A DNA stretch of 38,623 bases from PMNU01 sp035480575. GTDB taxonomy: Bacteria; Patescibacteriota; Saccharimonadia; Saccharimonadales; UBA4665. Below the pieces are notes generated by a model. It saw nothing but the letters and a program-made list of their open reading frames with translations, searched no databases and was not told where the DNA came from. The stretch spans positions 1-38,623 of the forward strand of contig DATIHR010000004.1 in assembly GCA_035480575.1 (NCBI GenBank), read 5' to 3'. Positions 24,309-31,209 of this stretch are shown piece by piece. Both the position numbers and the translations under genes were made by a program. The number at the start of each line of letters is the position of its first letter. Position 1 is the stretch's first letter.

Positions 24309-25895
24309 CTAGGATTGTAACAGCTCGGCACCACCAAAGATATTGCTTACTGTTTTTATGGTGTCGTTTTCTGGCGCGGTAGCGGCCGCCGGTTGCACAG
24401 GGGCTGCTGCACTTACGTTGTGGACTTGTTCGTCGGCCGGTGGTAGGGTTGGCGGCAATGGCGTTATGTCGGGTACGGTTGCCTCGCCAACAATGCACTG
24501 CAAGCGTACTGTGTGGCCGGTCGCCTCTTTAATGATATTCGTCAGCATTGTTTTATTGCGTGTGTCGTTCAGGCGTTTTTGATGGAAGGCGAAGCCGCAT
24601 TCTAGGGTTACAATGCCGGGTTCAAAATGCGGCGTGGTGACGCGCACGATACTAAACAAGGTGTTGTGCTTGGCTTTAACAGCTGCTAGCACCTGCGTCC
24701 AAGCGGTTTTGTCGAGCGTATCTGTTGAGTTGGTTGCTGGTTGCTCGGCTTCTGATTCTGGCGCAGGCGCTTCCGGTTTGGCCGTGGCTACTACCGCTGC
24801 TTTGGGCGGTTCGAGGGTTGGCTGTGCTTGTTGCTTGCGCTGGAAACTGCTGGGGTGGGGTTCGGTTACGACTGCTGGCTTGCCCTGTACCTCTTCGGAC
24901 ATAATTTTTGGTGCCGCTGGTTTAGGGGCTGGCGTGCCGCTGAGTGCGGCGTCTAGTAAGACGATTTCTAAGTAACTTTTGGGGTCTGGCGATGCTGGTA
25001 CATCGAGCAGGCGGGTCAGTAGTTGCATGGTAACTTCCCTGTCTAAGCCGGGTTTACCATGTACGAGTTGTTCGCGTAGTGCGCCGCCAAGTTGCCGGGC
25101 AATTTGTGCGGGTTCGTAGCCGCCTTGGCTCATTTGCTGTAGCGACGTCGCAGCAGCGACGACGTCGTGGGCTGACAATGCTGTAAGAATGCGTGCGATA
25201 AGGTCGTCGGGGGCAATGCCAAGCAAGGCTTCGACATCGGCGGCGGCAACGGTGTCGCCTGTGTTGCGTACTTGGTCAAGCAAGCTAATGCTGTCCCGGA
25301 AACTCCCTTCGCCGTGCGCCGCAATAAGGGCTAGGGCATCGTCGGCAATGGTAATACCCTCGGCGGCTGCAATGCTTTTAAGGTGGGCGATAACCTTGGC
25401 TTGGTCAACCGGCTTAAACGCATACCGTTGCGTGCGGCTGATGATAGTCTCGGGCAGCTTGTGTACCTCGGTTGTTGCCAGTATAAACACGACATGCGCC
25501 GGCGGTTCCTCGAGTGTTTTAAGAAGCGCGTTAAAGGCTTCTTTGGTCAGCATGTGGACTTCGTCGATAATGTACACCTTGTACTTGGCCGAGGTCGGGG
25601 CAATATGCACTTTGTCGCGTAAATCGCGAATTTCGTCTATACGCCGGTTAGAGGCAGCATCTATTTCGATAATGTCCATGTGTGTCGTATCGTCTTCGTA
25701 CGGTAACCCGTTAATCTCGTGCGCTAGAATACGAGCAATGGTTGTTTTCCCGACTCCGCGCGGCCCGGTTAGCAGGTACGCGTGGCTAATAGTGCCCTTT
25801 TTGAGTGCGCGGTCGAGCGCAGTTGTTACGTGTTCCTGCCCCACGACATCACTCAATTTCTTAGGCCGGTGCGCCCGGTATAGTGCTTGTCCCAT
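24309..25895 (-). CDS. dnaX: DNA polymerase III tau/gamma subunit DnaX
   Basis: A 528-residue clamp-loader ATPase. Walker A is LTGPRGVGKTT, Walker B YIIDEVHMLT, and sensor 1 is followed by the SRTQRYAFK arginine finger motif (usually SRCQR). The Cys4 zinc module that normally sits between Walker A and Walker B is absent: the chain goes from ILAHEINGLPYEDDTTH directly to MDIIEID (residues ~57-79). The C-terminal third is Pro/Ala-rich. I see no slippery heptamer for a gamma product. TATAAT (25904-25909) lies eight bases before ATG 25895, indicating a leaderless message. Confidence 0.95.
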   Translation of the reverse strand: MGQALYRAHRPKKLSDVVGQEHVTTALDRALKKGTISHAYLLTGPRGVGKTTIARILAHEINGLPYEDDTTHMDIIEIDAASNRRIDEIRDLRDKVHIAPTSAKYKVYIIDEVHMLTKEAFNALLKTLEEPPAHVVFILATTEVHKLPETIISRTQRYAFKPVDQAKVIAHLKSIAAAEGITIADDALALIAAHGEGSFRDSISLLDQVRNTGDTVAAADVEALLGIAPDDLIARILTALSAHDVVAAATSLQQMSQGGYEPAQIARQLGGALREQLVHGKPGLDREVTMQLLTRLLDVPASPDPKSYLEIVLLDAALSGTPAPKPAAPKIMSEEVQGKPAVVTEPHPSSFQRKQQAQPTLEPPKAAVVATAKPEAPAPESEAEQPATNSTDTLDKTAWTQVLAAVKAKHNTLFSIVRVTTPHFEPGIVTLECGFAFHQKRLNDTRNKTMLTNIIKEATGHTVRLQCIVGEATVPDITPLPPTLPPADEQVHNVSAAAPVQPAAATAPENDTIKTVSNIFGGAELLQS

Positions 25896-25903
25896 TACAA
25901 CAA

Positions 25904-25909
25904 ATTATA
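25904..25909 (-). promoter_or_regulatory. -10 element of the dnaX-dnaB operon
   Basis: TATAAT on the minus strand ends eight bases before ATG 25895, with no Shine-Dalgarno. Confidence 0.55.
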
Positions 25910-25947
25910 CGCGCGCAGTAGCTGTTTGGCTGTTGTGATTTATCGTC

Positions 25948-26457
25948 CTATTGCAACAGGCGCTTAAGGTATGGGGCAGCATTGAACTCTTTGCCTGGTT
26001 TGCGGCTCCTGTTGCGTACCACATGTACAAGCCCCTGTGTAAGCGACCGCTCGCTAATACTAACACCTGCCCATGTGTTAGCTGGCAGCTTAGATATATC
26101 GTGGCTGTCCGATAGGGAGTCTAATGGCATGTCGCATATTAGGGAATAGTCGGCGTTTGTAGCTTTCGTATCGTTGGCCGGTGTCCATAGCATTTCACTC
26201 CGTAGCCGTTCGCCTGCAGAACAATCCGTTGGCGTGCCTTGGAGCATGGCGTCAGGGGCATGAAAATAGAACATATCGTGTTCTTGGACTATTTTTTCAA
26301 AATAATACCCATCGGGCGGCGAAATGATTATTGTTTGTTCGTTGCGTGGGCGGAGGGCTTGTATCGCGAGCGCGTAAGCTTTGGAGGCATATTGTTGCAA
26401 CTGTGCGCCCCGCGGAAACGCTAGGTTGGGCTCAATGTTTAAATTGATAAGCTCCAT
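25948..26457 (-). CDS. Hypothetical protein
   Basis: A product of about 169 residues starting MELINLNIEPNLAFPRG. I chose ATG 26457 because it lies seven bases after the stop of the upstream gene; the frame is open further but would then overlap it. Features include QTIIISPPDGYYFEKIV, DMFYFHAPDAMLQG, and a basic end (RNRSRKPGKEF). It has no membrane segment and I do not recognise it. It is probably co-transcribed with the 26465 gene. Confidence 0.6.
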   Translation of the reverse strand: MELINLNIEPNLAFPRGAQLQQYASKAYALAIQALRPRNEQTIIISPPDGYYFEKIVQEHDMFYFHAPDAMLQGTPTDCSAGERLRSEMLWTPANDTKATNADYSLICDMPLDSLSDSHDISKLPANTWAGVSISERSLTQGLVHVVRNRSRKPGKEFNAAPYLKRLLQ

Positions 26458-26464
26458 GCGGTGG

Positions 26465-26974
26465 CTATAGTGCAGCTTCCAGCGCAGCCCATTCGGCTGT
26501 ACTGTCGTCCTCGGGTAAATTAACGCTGACTTGGTCGCCTGGCTTTGCTTTAAAATACGTAACGCTGGCGAGGAGTACGCGGTAGTCCTTGCCGCCAACT
26601 TCTACAAAATAATGTCCGTTCTCGAGTTTTAATCCGCCCACTACCTGTTTGCGTGGAATAGGGCCGATTTGCTTGTATAAAAACGTGCCGTCATCGGCAA
26701 TAGTAAGCTTAAGGATGTCGCCCTGTACAAGTTTGGATTTGCTGGCGTAGTTGGCGGGAACCGGGTAGGTCTTGCCGTCGGAGCCGACCATATTTTGGCC
26801 GTCAAAAACACCCTCGATAACTTTACCGAGGTTGTCGTCCTTTACAACAGGCGCGACTTTATCGTCGTCACCAACCAAACTAATGAGTAGTTCGTTTGCT
26901 GCTGCTAGGTTTGTTTCGGCCTCTTGAATGAGTGCCCGTAACCGCTTTATTTGCTTATCTGCTACGTCTGCCAT
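26465..26974 (-). CDS. Hypothetical protein with N-terminal helix and beta-rich body
   Basis: A 169-residue acidic protein. Residues ~5-35 form a likely coiled helix (KQIKRLRALIQEAETNLAAA). The rest is beta-rich with GKVIEGVFDGQNMVGSDGK, YASKSKLVQGDILKLTI, YKQIGPIPRKQVVGGL and KAKPGDQVSVNLPED, possibly two small barrel-like domains. I recall similar unassigned proteins in CPR genomes but cannot name a function. No Shine-Dalgarno is clear before ATG 26974. Confidence 0.6.
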   Translation of the reverse strand: MADVADKQIKRLRALIQEAETNLAAANELLISLVGDDDKVAPVVKDDNLGKVIEGVFDGQNMVGSDGKTYPVPANYASKSKLVQGDILKLTIADDGTFLYKQIGPIPRKQVVGGLKLENGHYFVEVGGKDYRVLLASVTYFKAKPGDQVSVNLPEDDSTAEWAALEAAL

Positions 26975-27097
26975 GTCTTTATGGTATGTCTCTCACAACT
27001 CCACGTGTGTTGTTTGTTTGTCTCTACTTACACCTAAGACTATCACGAACTATAAGTCAAGTCAAAATAACTACGAACAACTGTGGATAACCATGTG
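26975..27097. promoter_or_regulatory. Intergenic promoter region with one DnaA-type box
   Basis: On the minus strand TTGACT, a 17-base spacer and TAGTCT could start the transcript of the 26974 gene. On the plus strand TGTGGATAA (27082-27090) is a perfect DnaA box (TTATCCACA on the minus strand). I see no second box or AT-rich unwinding region, so I do not call an origin. Confidence 0.4.
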
Positions 27098-28144
27098 CTA
27101 TAAGGGGTGGCGAGGCTGTTCTGCTGCTGTTTTTGTATAACCGGCGCTTTCAATTTGTTGGGCAATGCTGTCTGGCAGCTTGGCGACAATTTTTTTACGC
27201 GCAGCGCGGATAATCTGGCTTACACGAGCATGGCTTATGCCATAGTCGCTAGCAATGTTCGTCATTGACCTGCCACGCCCGTAATGGGCGATTAAAATAG
27301 CATATGTGCGTTCCGGATCTAAGGATTTGTCATTGTGGGCCTGCATTTCTGGCGAAGCCAACCACTGCCGCAGTGCGTTTGCCGCAGTACGGGCACTGAG
27401 GATGTCGGTAAGGCGCTCGTCGAACGCTTCGCCTAGATCTGCACCATCCATATATGTAAGCAGTGGCGGCGCGTCATCATCATCGGACGATAGTGCATGG
27501 TCGTATGATATAGCGTCGGGTCGCTTAAGTGCCTCCTCGGCTTCCAGGAGCCCTTGGAGGCTGAACCCGGTTGCCTCTGCAGCGGCTTCAGCATCCACTC
27601 CTTCGTTCGTAAGTTTACGAAAGGCACGTACCTTGTCTCCCGTGCCGCGCGACAAGCGTATAAGCCGACCTTTATCGTGCACCCATGTAATAAGGCCATT
27701 GATTATATTGTTTAGGCCATAGGATGAAAATTTATTGCCTAAGCTCGGGTCGAATCTCAGTATGTTTATGGCAAGGAGCAAGTTTCCTTCGTCTTCTAGT
27801 TCTTCTAACTCTACGCGCGGCATGTGCCAATTTTTCGCTTTAACCAGGTTTGCCGCTGTCTTGACTAGACCTTGATTTGCTTGCTGGAAAATTGCAAACG
27901 CTATGGTACCAGCACGTTGCTCGCGCATAAGTTCTGACTGCCGTTCGGTATCTACGGTCCGGCCAGTATCGCTACTTTTTGTGAGCTCAGCTTGTGCAGC
28001 CTTGCCGGCCCCAATACGCTGTGCCAGATCGACCTCTTGTTCGGCGGTAAGTTCGCCCGGCAGTTTTTTGGCTAAAAAGTGTTCCTGGAGCGCCTCGAAA
28101 CTGCCCGGTTGGTAGGGCCAAGTGGGTGGTAGTTGTTCGTGCAT
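27098..28144 (-). CDS. Sigma-70 family RNA polymerase sigma factor
   Basis: A protein of about 348 residues. PGELTAEQEVDLAQRIGAG is region 1.2; GLVKTAANLVKAKNWHMP, LEELEDEGNLLLAINILRFD and NKFSSYGLNNIINGLITW form region 2; a region 3-like part follows, and SLDPERTYAILIAHYGRG with MTNIASDYGISHARVSQII is region 4 with its helix-turn-helix. The WWIRQAI of region 2.4 is replaced by LNNIING, so this is probably not a standard housekeeping factor, or it uses altered promoter contacts. ATG 28144 is chosen because the ORF's TTG at 28180 lies within the rplL terminator. Confidence 0.88.
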   Translation of the reverse strand: MHEQLPPTWPYQPGSFEALQEHFLAKKLPGELTAEQEVDLAQRIGAGKAAQAELTKSSDTGRTVDTERQSELMREQRAGTIAFAIFQQANQGLVKTAANLVKAKNWHMPRVELEELEDEGNLLLAINILRFDPSLGNKFSSYGLNNIINGLITWVHDKGRLIRLSRGTGDKVRAFRKLTNEGVDAEAAAEATGFSLQGLLEAEEALKRPDAISYDHALSSDDDDAPPLLTYMDGADLGEAFDERLTDILSARTAANALRQWLASPEMQAHNDKSLDPERTYAILIAHYGRGRSMTNIASDYGISHARVSQIIRAARKKIVAKLPDSIAQQIESAGYTKTAAEQPRHPL

Positions 28145-28164
28145 AGTATGTATTTTTAGGTAAC

Positions 28165-28193
28165 AAAAAACTGCCCCCAAGATAGGGCGCAGT
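28165..28193 (-). terminator. Terminator after rplL
   Basis: The stem ACTGCGCCC/GGGGGCAGT on the minus strand is followed by six T. It separates rplJL from the sigma-factor gene. Confidence 0.85.
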
Positions 28194-28209
28194 CTTTTGT
28201 GGGTTGATA

Positions 28210-28587
28210 CTAGGCTAGTTCGACGGTAGCGCCAGCTTCTTCCAAAGCCTTCTTTGCGCTCTCGGCGTCTTCTTTCTTAGCCTTCTCAAGTACGGGCTTT
28301 GGAGCGCCGTCTACGATAGCCTTGGCTTCGCCAAGACCGAGGCCGGTAATGTCCTTAACAGCCTTAATAACGGCAACCTTTTGGGCGCCAGCGTCCTTAA
28401 GGACAACGTCCCACTCTGCCTTCTCGTCGGCTGCAGGAGCAGCGTCAGCGGCAGGGCCGGCGGCAACAGCAACAGCTGCAGCGGCTGGTTCAATGCCGTA
28501 TTCGTCCTTAAGGATGTTCTTTAGTTCGTTTACTTCGAGGACAGTCAACTTAGTTAAGTCCTCAGCTAGTTTTTTCAAATCAGCCAT
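28210..28587 (-). CDS. rplL: 50S ribosomal protein L7/L12
   Basis: A 125-residue protein with the dimerising N-terminus (LAEDLTKLTVLEVNELKNIL), an Ala-rich hinge, and the factor-binding C-terminal domain (WDVVLKDAGAQKVAVIKAVK, TGLGLGEAKAIVDGAP, AKKALEEAGATVEL). It forms the ribosomal stalk with L10. AAGGA lies before the ATG. Confidence 0.97.
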   Translation of the reverse strand: MADLKKLAEDLTKLTVLEVNELKNILKDEYGIEPAAAAVAVAAGPAADAAPAADEKAEWDVVLKDAGAQKVAVIKAVKDITGLGLGEAKAIVDGAPKPVLEKAKKEDAESAKKALEEAGATVELA

Positions 28588-28620
28588 GTGATTAGTTCCT
28601 TTTTACATTAAATAATGGAT

Positions 28621-28644
28621 TCCGGATCAAGCCCGGAATGACGG
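28621..28644. repeat. REP-like palindrome between rplJ and rplL
   Basis: TCCGGATCAAGCCCGGAATGACGG: a CCGG-centred inverted repeat followed by ATGACG. It belongs to the same family as the copies at 29216-29242, 29269-29299, 38067-38095, 38159-38186 and 38194-38220. Confidence 0.8.
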
Positions 28645-28650
28645 CTAGGT

Positions 28651-29175
28651 CTATGCCTGAGCCTTCTGTTCGATGCCGTCCAGTAGTGCGTGTAGGTTGC
28701 CCGAAAGAGCATTCGTAACATCGTTAACTGGTGAAAGCAACGTAGCGACAACTTGTGCAATAAGTGCGTCTTTGCTTGGCAATGTTGCCAGGTCTTTGAC
28801 TTCGTCTGCACTAATGAACTTGCCTTGTGCCGTAATGGCACCAACAAATTCGATGGATGGATTTTGCTTGGCAAATGCTGCCAGTGCTTGGGCAGGCGCA
28901 ACTTCGTCTTCGCTGTTAAACGCGTACAGAAGCTGACCGCTCAGGGCGCTGGTGTCGACGTCTTTCAGGGCGTCGATGTCTTGCAAAGCTTTAATAACCA
29001 ACCGGTTTTTTACGACACGTAGTTTCGTGCCGCTCGCTCGTGCGTCTTTCCGTAGCTGCTGGATTGACTTTACCGTTGTGCCCTGGTATTTCGCTACCAC
29101 GGTCATTTTAGATGCAGTCAATGCGGCAGAAACTTCTTTGACGACTTCGTCCTTCTTATCTTTGGTTAAAGCCAT
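28651..29175 (-). CDS. rplJ: 50S ribosomal protein L10
   Basis: A 174-residue protein with the L10 pattern: KKDEVVKEVSAALTASKMTV, KYQGTTVKSIQQLRKDARAS, LRVVKNRLVIKAL, and a C-terminal stalk helix that binds L7/L12 (ALSGNLHALLDGIEQKAQ). It binds 23S rRNA and in many bacteria also its own leader RNA. AAGGAAC lies upstream of ATG 29175. A long leader with an attenuator precedes it. Confidence 0.96.
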   Translation of the reverse strand: MALTKDKKDEVVKEVSAALTASKMTVVAKYQGTTVKSIQQLRKDARASGTKLRVVKNRLVIKALQDIDALKDVDTSALSGQLLYAFNSEDEVAPAQALAAFAKQNPSIEFVGAITAQGKFISADEVKDLATLPSKDALIAQVVATLLSPVNDVTNALSGNLHALLDGIEQKAQA

Positions 29176-29215
29176 GTAATGTTCCTTTAATTATTTCTAT
29201 CGACCAATACCCTCA

Positions 29216-29299
29216 CGTCATTCCGGACTTGATCCGGAATCTAGTACAAAAATAGAATTCATTTTTACCTGGATCCCGGGTCAAGCCCGGGATGACGGA
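29216..29299. repeat. Pair of REP-like palindromes in the rplJ leader
   Basis: Two copies in opposite orientation: CGTCATTCCGGACTTGATCC (start of 29216-29242) and GGATCCCGGGTCAAGCCCGG (start of 29269-29299), the latter ending ATGACGG. They lie between the attenuator and rplJ, so they are transcribed in the leader and can fold into a larger cruciform-like structure. Confidence 0.8.
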
Positions 29300-29329
29300 G
29301 GCTAAGCTGAATTGTTAAGGACCGAGGCC

Positions 29330-29459
29330 AAAAGAAAAAGTCTTTGGCGCTCGCATCACCAAAGACTATTCGTGCTCTAAAACAAAAGACTAATTTTGTT
29401 TCATTGCCTCGGTAGCATGCTTAAGCTTTTTAGGGCCGCTACGGTCTTCGGTAATGTTA
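29330..29459 (-). promoter_or_regulatory. Ribosomal L10 leader with attenuator
   Basis: The transcript begins near 29459. It carries CCGAAGACCGUAGCGG and, later, GCAUGCUACCGAGGCAAU, the kind of paired segment with CCGAGG seen in L10-binding leaders. It ends in a strong hairpin AGTCTTTGG/CCAAAGACT (29341-29367) followed by T5 (29334-29340). L10 (or L10-L12) binding would control whether this terminator forms. The leader class is recognised from pattern; the regulation is inferred from known L10 autoregulation. Confidence 0.7.
29334..29367 (-). terminator. Attenuator hairpin in the rplJ leader
   Basis: Stem AGTCTTTGG/CCAAAGACT with an 11-15-base loop, followed by a T-rich tract on the minus strand, about 160 bases before rplJ. 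Confidence 0.8.
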
Positions 29460-29465
29460 GGGCTT

Positions 29466-29494
29466 ATTGTACACAAGGTGGATTTGTTTGTCAA
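29466..29494 (-). promoter_or_regulatory. rplJ promoter
   Basis: TTGACA (29489-29494), a 17-base spacer ending in TG, and TACAAT (29466-29471): a near-consensus promoter lying just before the M20 stop codon. Confidence 0.85.
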
Positions 29495-29502
29495 CAGAGG
29501 TG

Positions 29503-30699
29503 TTACGGCTGTACTTTGGCCATGCGCCGTATGTACTGTTCGACTATTTCGGCAGTATCGTAGAGTGCCTGTTTATCTATCCACTCGATGGGACCATGAT
29601 GGCCATCGCCTGGTGGATAGAACGATATGCAGGGTGTATTGTGCGGCTTAAAGAAACGGATGTCGTTAGTGCCGGTGGTGCGCGACCCTTTTACGACGGT
29701 GCCGGTTACCTCCTGAATAATATCGGCAAAGGGCTTAATGTAGGGGTCCTTAAGGTCGAACTCGGTAACCGGAATATCCCAGGTGAGTGCGGCTTGTACA
29801 TCGTGTCGTTCGCAAATCGCTTCTATCTCAGCAAGTAAACGGGCGTGTTCAGCCTCGGTAAGAACGCGCACATCCAGTAATAGTTCAGCACTGTCTGCTA
29901 CCTGGTTAATTGCGTTGCCACCCTGTATTTTGCCGATGCTTACCGTGTTTGTGCGCGGCCCCATGTGTTCGGGAAACAATGCATATATATCGCGTATGGC
30001 GTCCATAAGGCGGAGCACCGCGTTTTCGCCAAGCCAGGGCCGCGAACCATGCGAGGCTTTGCCGGTAGCGCTTAAGGTAAACCCAAGTGCACCCTTGGCA
30101 TGTATTTGCACTTGCCAGTTATCGCCGCCATCGGGCAAGACACAAACCTTTGGTATGTAGCCCGCCTCGATTAATCGAACGACACCGTCATAGCCGCCCG
30201 CTTCTTCGTCGGTTGTAATCATAATGCCAAAGTCGTAGTCTTGCAGATTGTCCGCTAGGCTATCGACTAGTTTGAGATATGTGGCGATAGCGAACTTCAT
30301 ATCGAGTACACCCCTACCATATAATTTGCCGTCTTTTTCGGTAAGTTGGAACGATGCTTCTGGCGCCGGCAGTACATCTATGTGGGCGGCTAGCATGACA
30401 GTAGGTGTCTTGGTGACTTTCGTGGTTGCAATGAGCGATTCGACACCGTTCCACTCGTGTCGTACTACGTGCATGCCCCGCTCTGCAACAAAGCGTTCTA
30501 TGTAATCTAGTGCGTCATGGTTGGCGTCATATTGGCCCGTAACTGTCGGCAGGCTTACAAGGTCGCTGAGCATACCGACGAGCTCGGGTTCGGCTGATTG
30601 TTTGACGTCTTGGGTGTTAAGCCGCCATTTTGCAACTAGCCGAGACGAAAAATCAACCCAGGCAGAACGTTTTGTGGGCGAGGACATAGTCTTTTTCAT
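29503..30699 (-). CDS. M20-family metallopeptidase (DapE/ArgE-like)
   Basis: A 398-residue dizinc peptidase or deacylase. MLAAHIDVLPA gives the first metal His and catalytic Asp, YGRGVLDMK the bridging Asp, TTDEEAGGYD the catalytic Glu pair, VCVLPDGGD a metal Asp, and GDGHHGPIEWI the last His. The dimerisation domain sits between about residues 205 and 315. DapE/ArgE/peptidase T-like enzymes hydrolyse amide bonds; the substrate is open. ATG 30699 or ATG 30687 could be the start. Its short leader contains a terminator and an overlapping upstream ORF. Confidence 0.88.
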   Translation of the reverse strand: MKKTMSSPTKRSAWVDFSSRLVAKWRLNTQDVKQSAEPELVGMLSDLVSLPTVTGQYDANHDALDYIERFVAERGMHVVRHEWNGVESLIATTKVTKTPTVMLAAHIDVLPAPEASFQLTEKDGKLYGRGVLDMKFAIATYLKLVDSLADNLQDYDFGIMITTDEEAGGYDGVVRLIEAGYIPKVCVLPDGGDNWQVQIHAKGALGFTLSATGKASHGSRPWLGENAVLRLMDAIRDIYALFPEHMGPRTNTVSIGKIQGGNAINQVADSAELLLDVRVLTEAEHARLLAEIEAICERHDVQAALTWDIPVTEFDLKDPYIKPFADIIQEVTGTVVKGSRTTGTNDIRFFKPHNTPCISFYPPGDGHHGPIEWIDKQALYDTAEIVEQYIRRMAKVQP

Positions 30700-30721
30700 T
30701 CCTATAAAAAACGGGCTTCAT
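30653..30721 (-). CDS. Possible upstream ORF (leader peptide) of the M20 gene
   Basis: ATG 30721 with GGAG eight bases upstream (30730-30733) opens a 22-codon frame (MKPVFYRNEKDYVLAHKTF and three more residues) that overlaps the M20 start out of frame. Its ATG lies in the terminator hairpin, so a ribosome starting here would melt it. Whether it is translated is unknown. Confidence 0.3.
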   Translation of the reverse strand: MKPVFYRNEKDYVLAHKTFCLG

Positions 30722-30729
30722 GGGCCCGT
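30706..30729 (-). terminator. Terminator hairpin in the M20 leader
   Basis: On the minus strand ACGGGC/GCCCGT with a seven-base loop is followed by six T. It lies between the M20 promoter and the M20 start, only ~10 bases from the predicted RNA 5' end, so it can only act as an attenuator. Confidence 0.7.
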
Positions 30730-30745
30730 CTCCGTTACCTACGGA

Positions 30746-30774
30746 ATTATACTCCTGATTAGTATAAGCGTCAA
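30746..30774 (-). promoter_or_regulatory. M20 promoter
   Basis: TTGACG (30769-30774), 17 bases, TATAAT (30746-30751): near consensus. RNA should start near 30739, giving a leader of about 40 bases. Confidence 0.85.
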
Positions 30775-30796
30775 TCTGGGTTCGTACTGACAACAC

Positions 30797-30825
30797 TTGA
30801 CTCGTTTAGTATAAGTGATTAGAAT
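30797..30825 (+). promoter_or_regulatory. Promoter of the first 30-aa gene
   Basis: TTGACT (30797-30802), 17 bases, TAGAAT (30820-30825), nine bases before ATG 30835. It is divergent from the M20 promoter. Confidence 0.7.
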
Positions 30826-30834
30826 GTTTACGTG

Positions 30835-30927
30835 ATGAATATAAGCAAAAGCGTTATTACTATTCTCGAACAATTACTCGGCCTGCGCAAGTGGGCGCCG
30901 GAGCGTGTTCGCGTCAAAAATAAGTAA
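30835..30927 (+). CDS. Small protein, 30 aa (first of a tandem pair)
   Basis: ATG to TAA encodes a 30-residue basic peptide, MNISKSVITILEQLLGLRKW followed by PERVRVKNK-type residues: an amphipathic helix then a basic tail. It has its own promoter, a start nine bases after the -10 and a terminator 35 bases after the stop. The next gene has the same plan and a similar N-terminus (S-x-[ST]-V-I-x-x-L), which argues for translation rather than a non-coding RNA. The function is unknown; I recognise no family. Confidence 0.5.
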   Translation: MNISKSVITILEQLLGLRKWAPERVRVKNK

Positions 30928-30961
30928 CGACTTACACGACTAGACCTAGACACAAAAAGCA

Positions 30962-30984
30962 AGCTCCCGCCCTGGGAGCTTTTG
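30962..30984 (+). terminator. Terminator after the first 30-aa gene
   Basis: AGCTCCC/GGGAGCT stem followed by TTTT. The A-rich flank on the other side could make it work in both directions. Confidence 0.85.
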
Positions 30985-31014
30985 TATAGTGAGCGGCCCC
31001 TACAGTATTTGGAC

Positions 31015-31042
31015 TTGACTTGCAAGAAGAATTTTGTATAAA
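31015..31042 (+). promoter_or_regulatory. Promoter of the second 30-aa gene
   Basis: TTGACT (31015-31020), 16 bases, TATAAA (31037-31042), seven bases before ATG 31050. Confidence 0.7.
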
Positions 31043-31049
31043 TGGACAC

Positions 31050-31142
31050 ATGAGTACATCTCAAACAGTTATTCGTTTGTTGCAAAACCTAGGCCTTATT
31101 CGCCGTATTTTTGCATACGCCCCGCGGCGGATTGAGCGATAA
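31050..31142 (+). CDS. Small protein, 30 aa (second of a tandem pair)
   Basis: A 30-residue basic peptide, MSTSQTVIRLLQNLGLIRRI then FAYAPRRIER. Like the neighbour at 30835 it starts right after a -10 box, begins with S-x-[ST]-V-I-x-x-L, is amphipathic, ends in basic residues and is followed by a terminator. Because the 31210 gene follows that terminator with a Shine-Dalgarno and no promoter of its own, this gene could also serve as a leader peptide for it. The function is unknown. Confidence 0.5.
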   Translation: MSTSQTVIRLLQNLGLIRRIFAYAPRRIER

Positions 31143-31164
31143 CCTACATAATTTAGCAAAAAGA

Positions 31165-31194
31165 ACCGGGCTCAATCCAAGAGCCCGGTTTTTG
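31165..31194 (+). terminator. Terminator between the second 30-aa gene and the 31210 gene
   Basis: ACCGGGCTC/GAGCCCGGT stem, seven-base loop, then T5. It ends 16 bases before ATG 31210, so that gene needs readthrough or antitermination. Confidence 0.88.
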
Positions 31195-31209
31195 TTTAGG
31201 AGGACCCCC

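Noticed and set aside
24309..25895. DnaX gamma-product frameshift
   Set aside because: No A-AAA-AAG-type slippery run is seen in the region where it would be expected.
27082..27090. Replication origin
   Set aside because: There is only one DnaA box, with no cluster, no AT-rich unwinding element and no dnaA gene nearby.
28145..28180. TTG start of the second sigma factor
   Set aside because: It lies inside the rplL terminator hairpin; ATG 28144 is the first sensible start.
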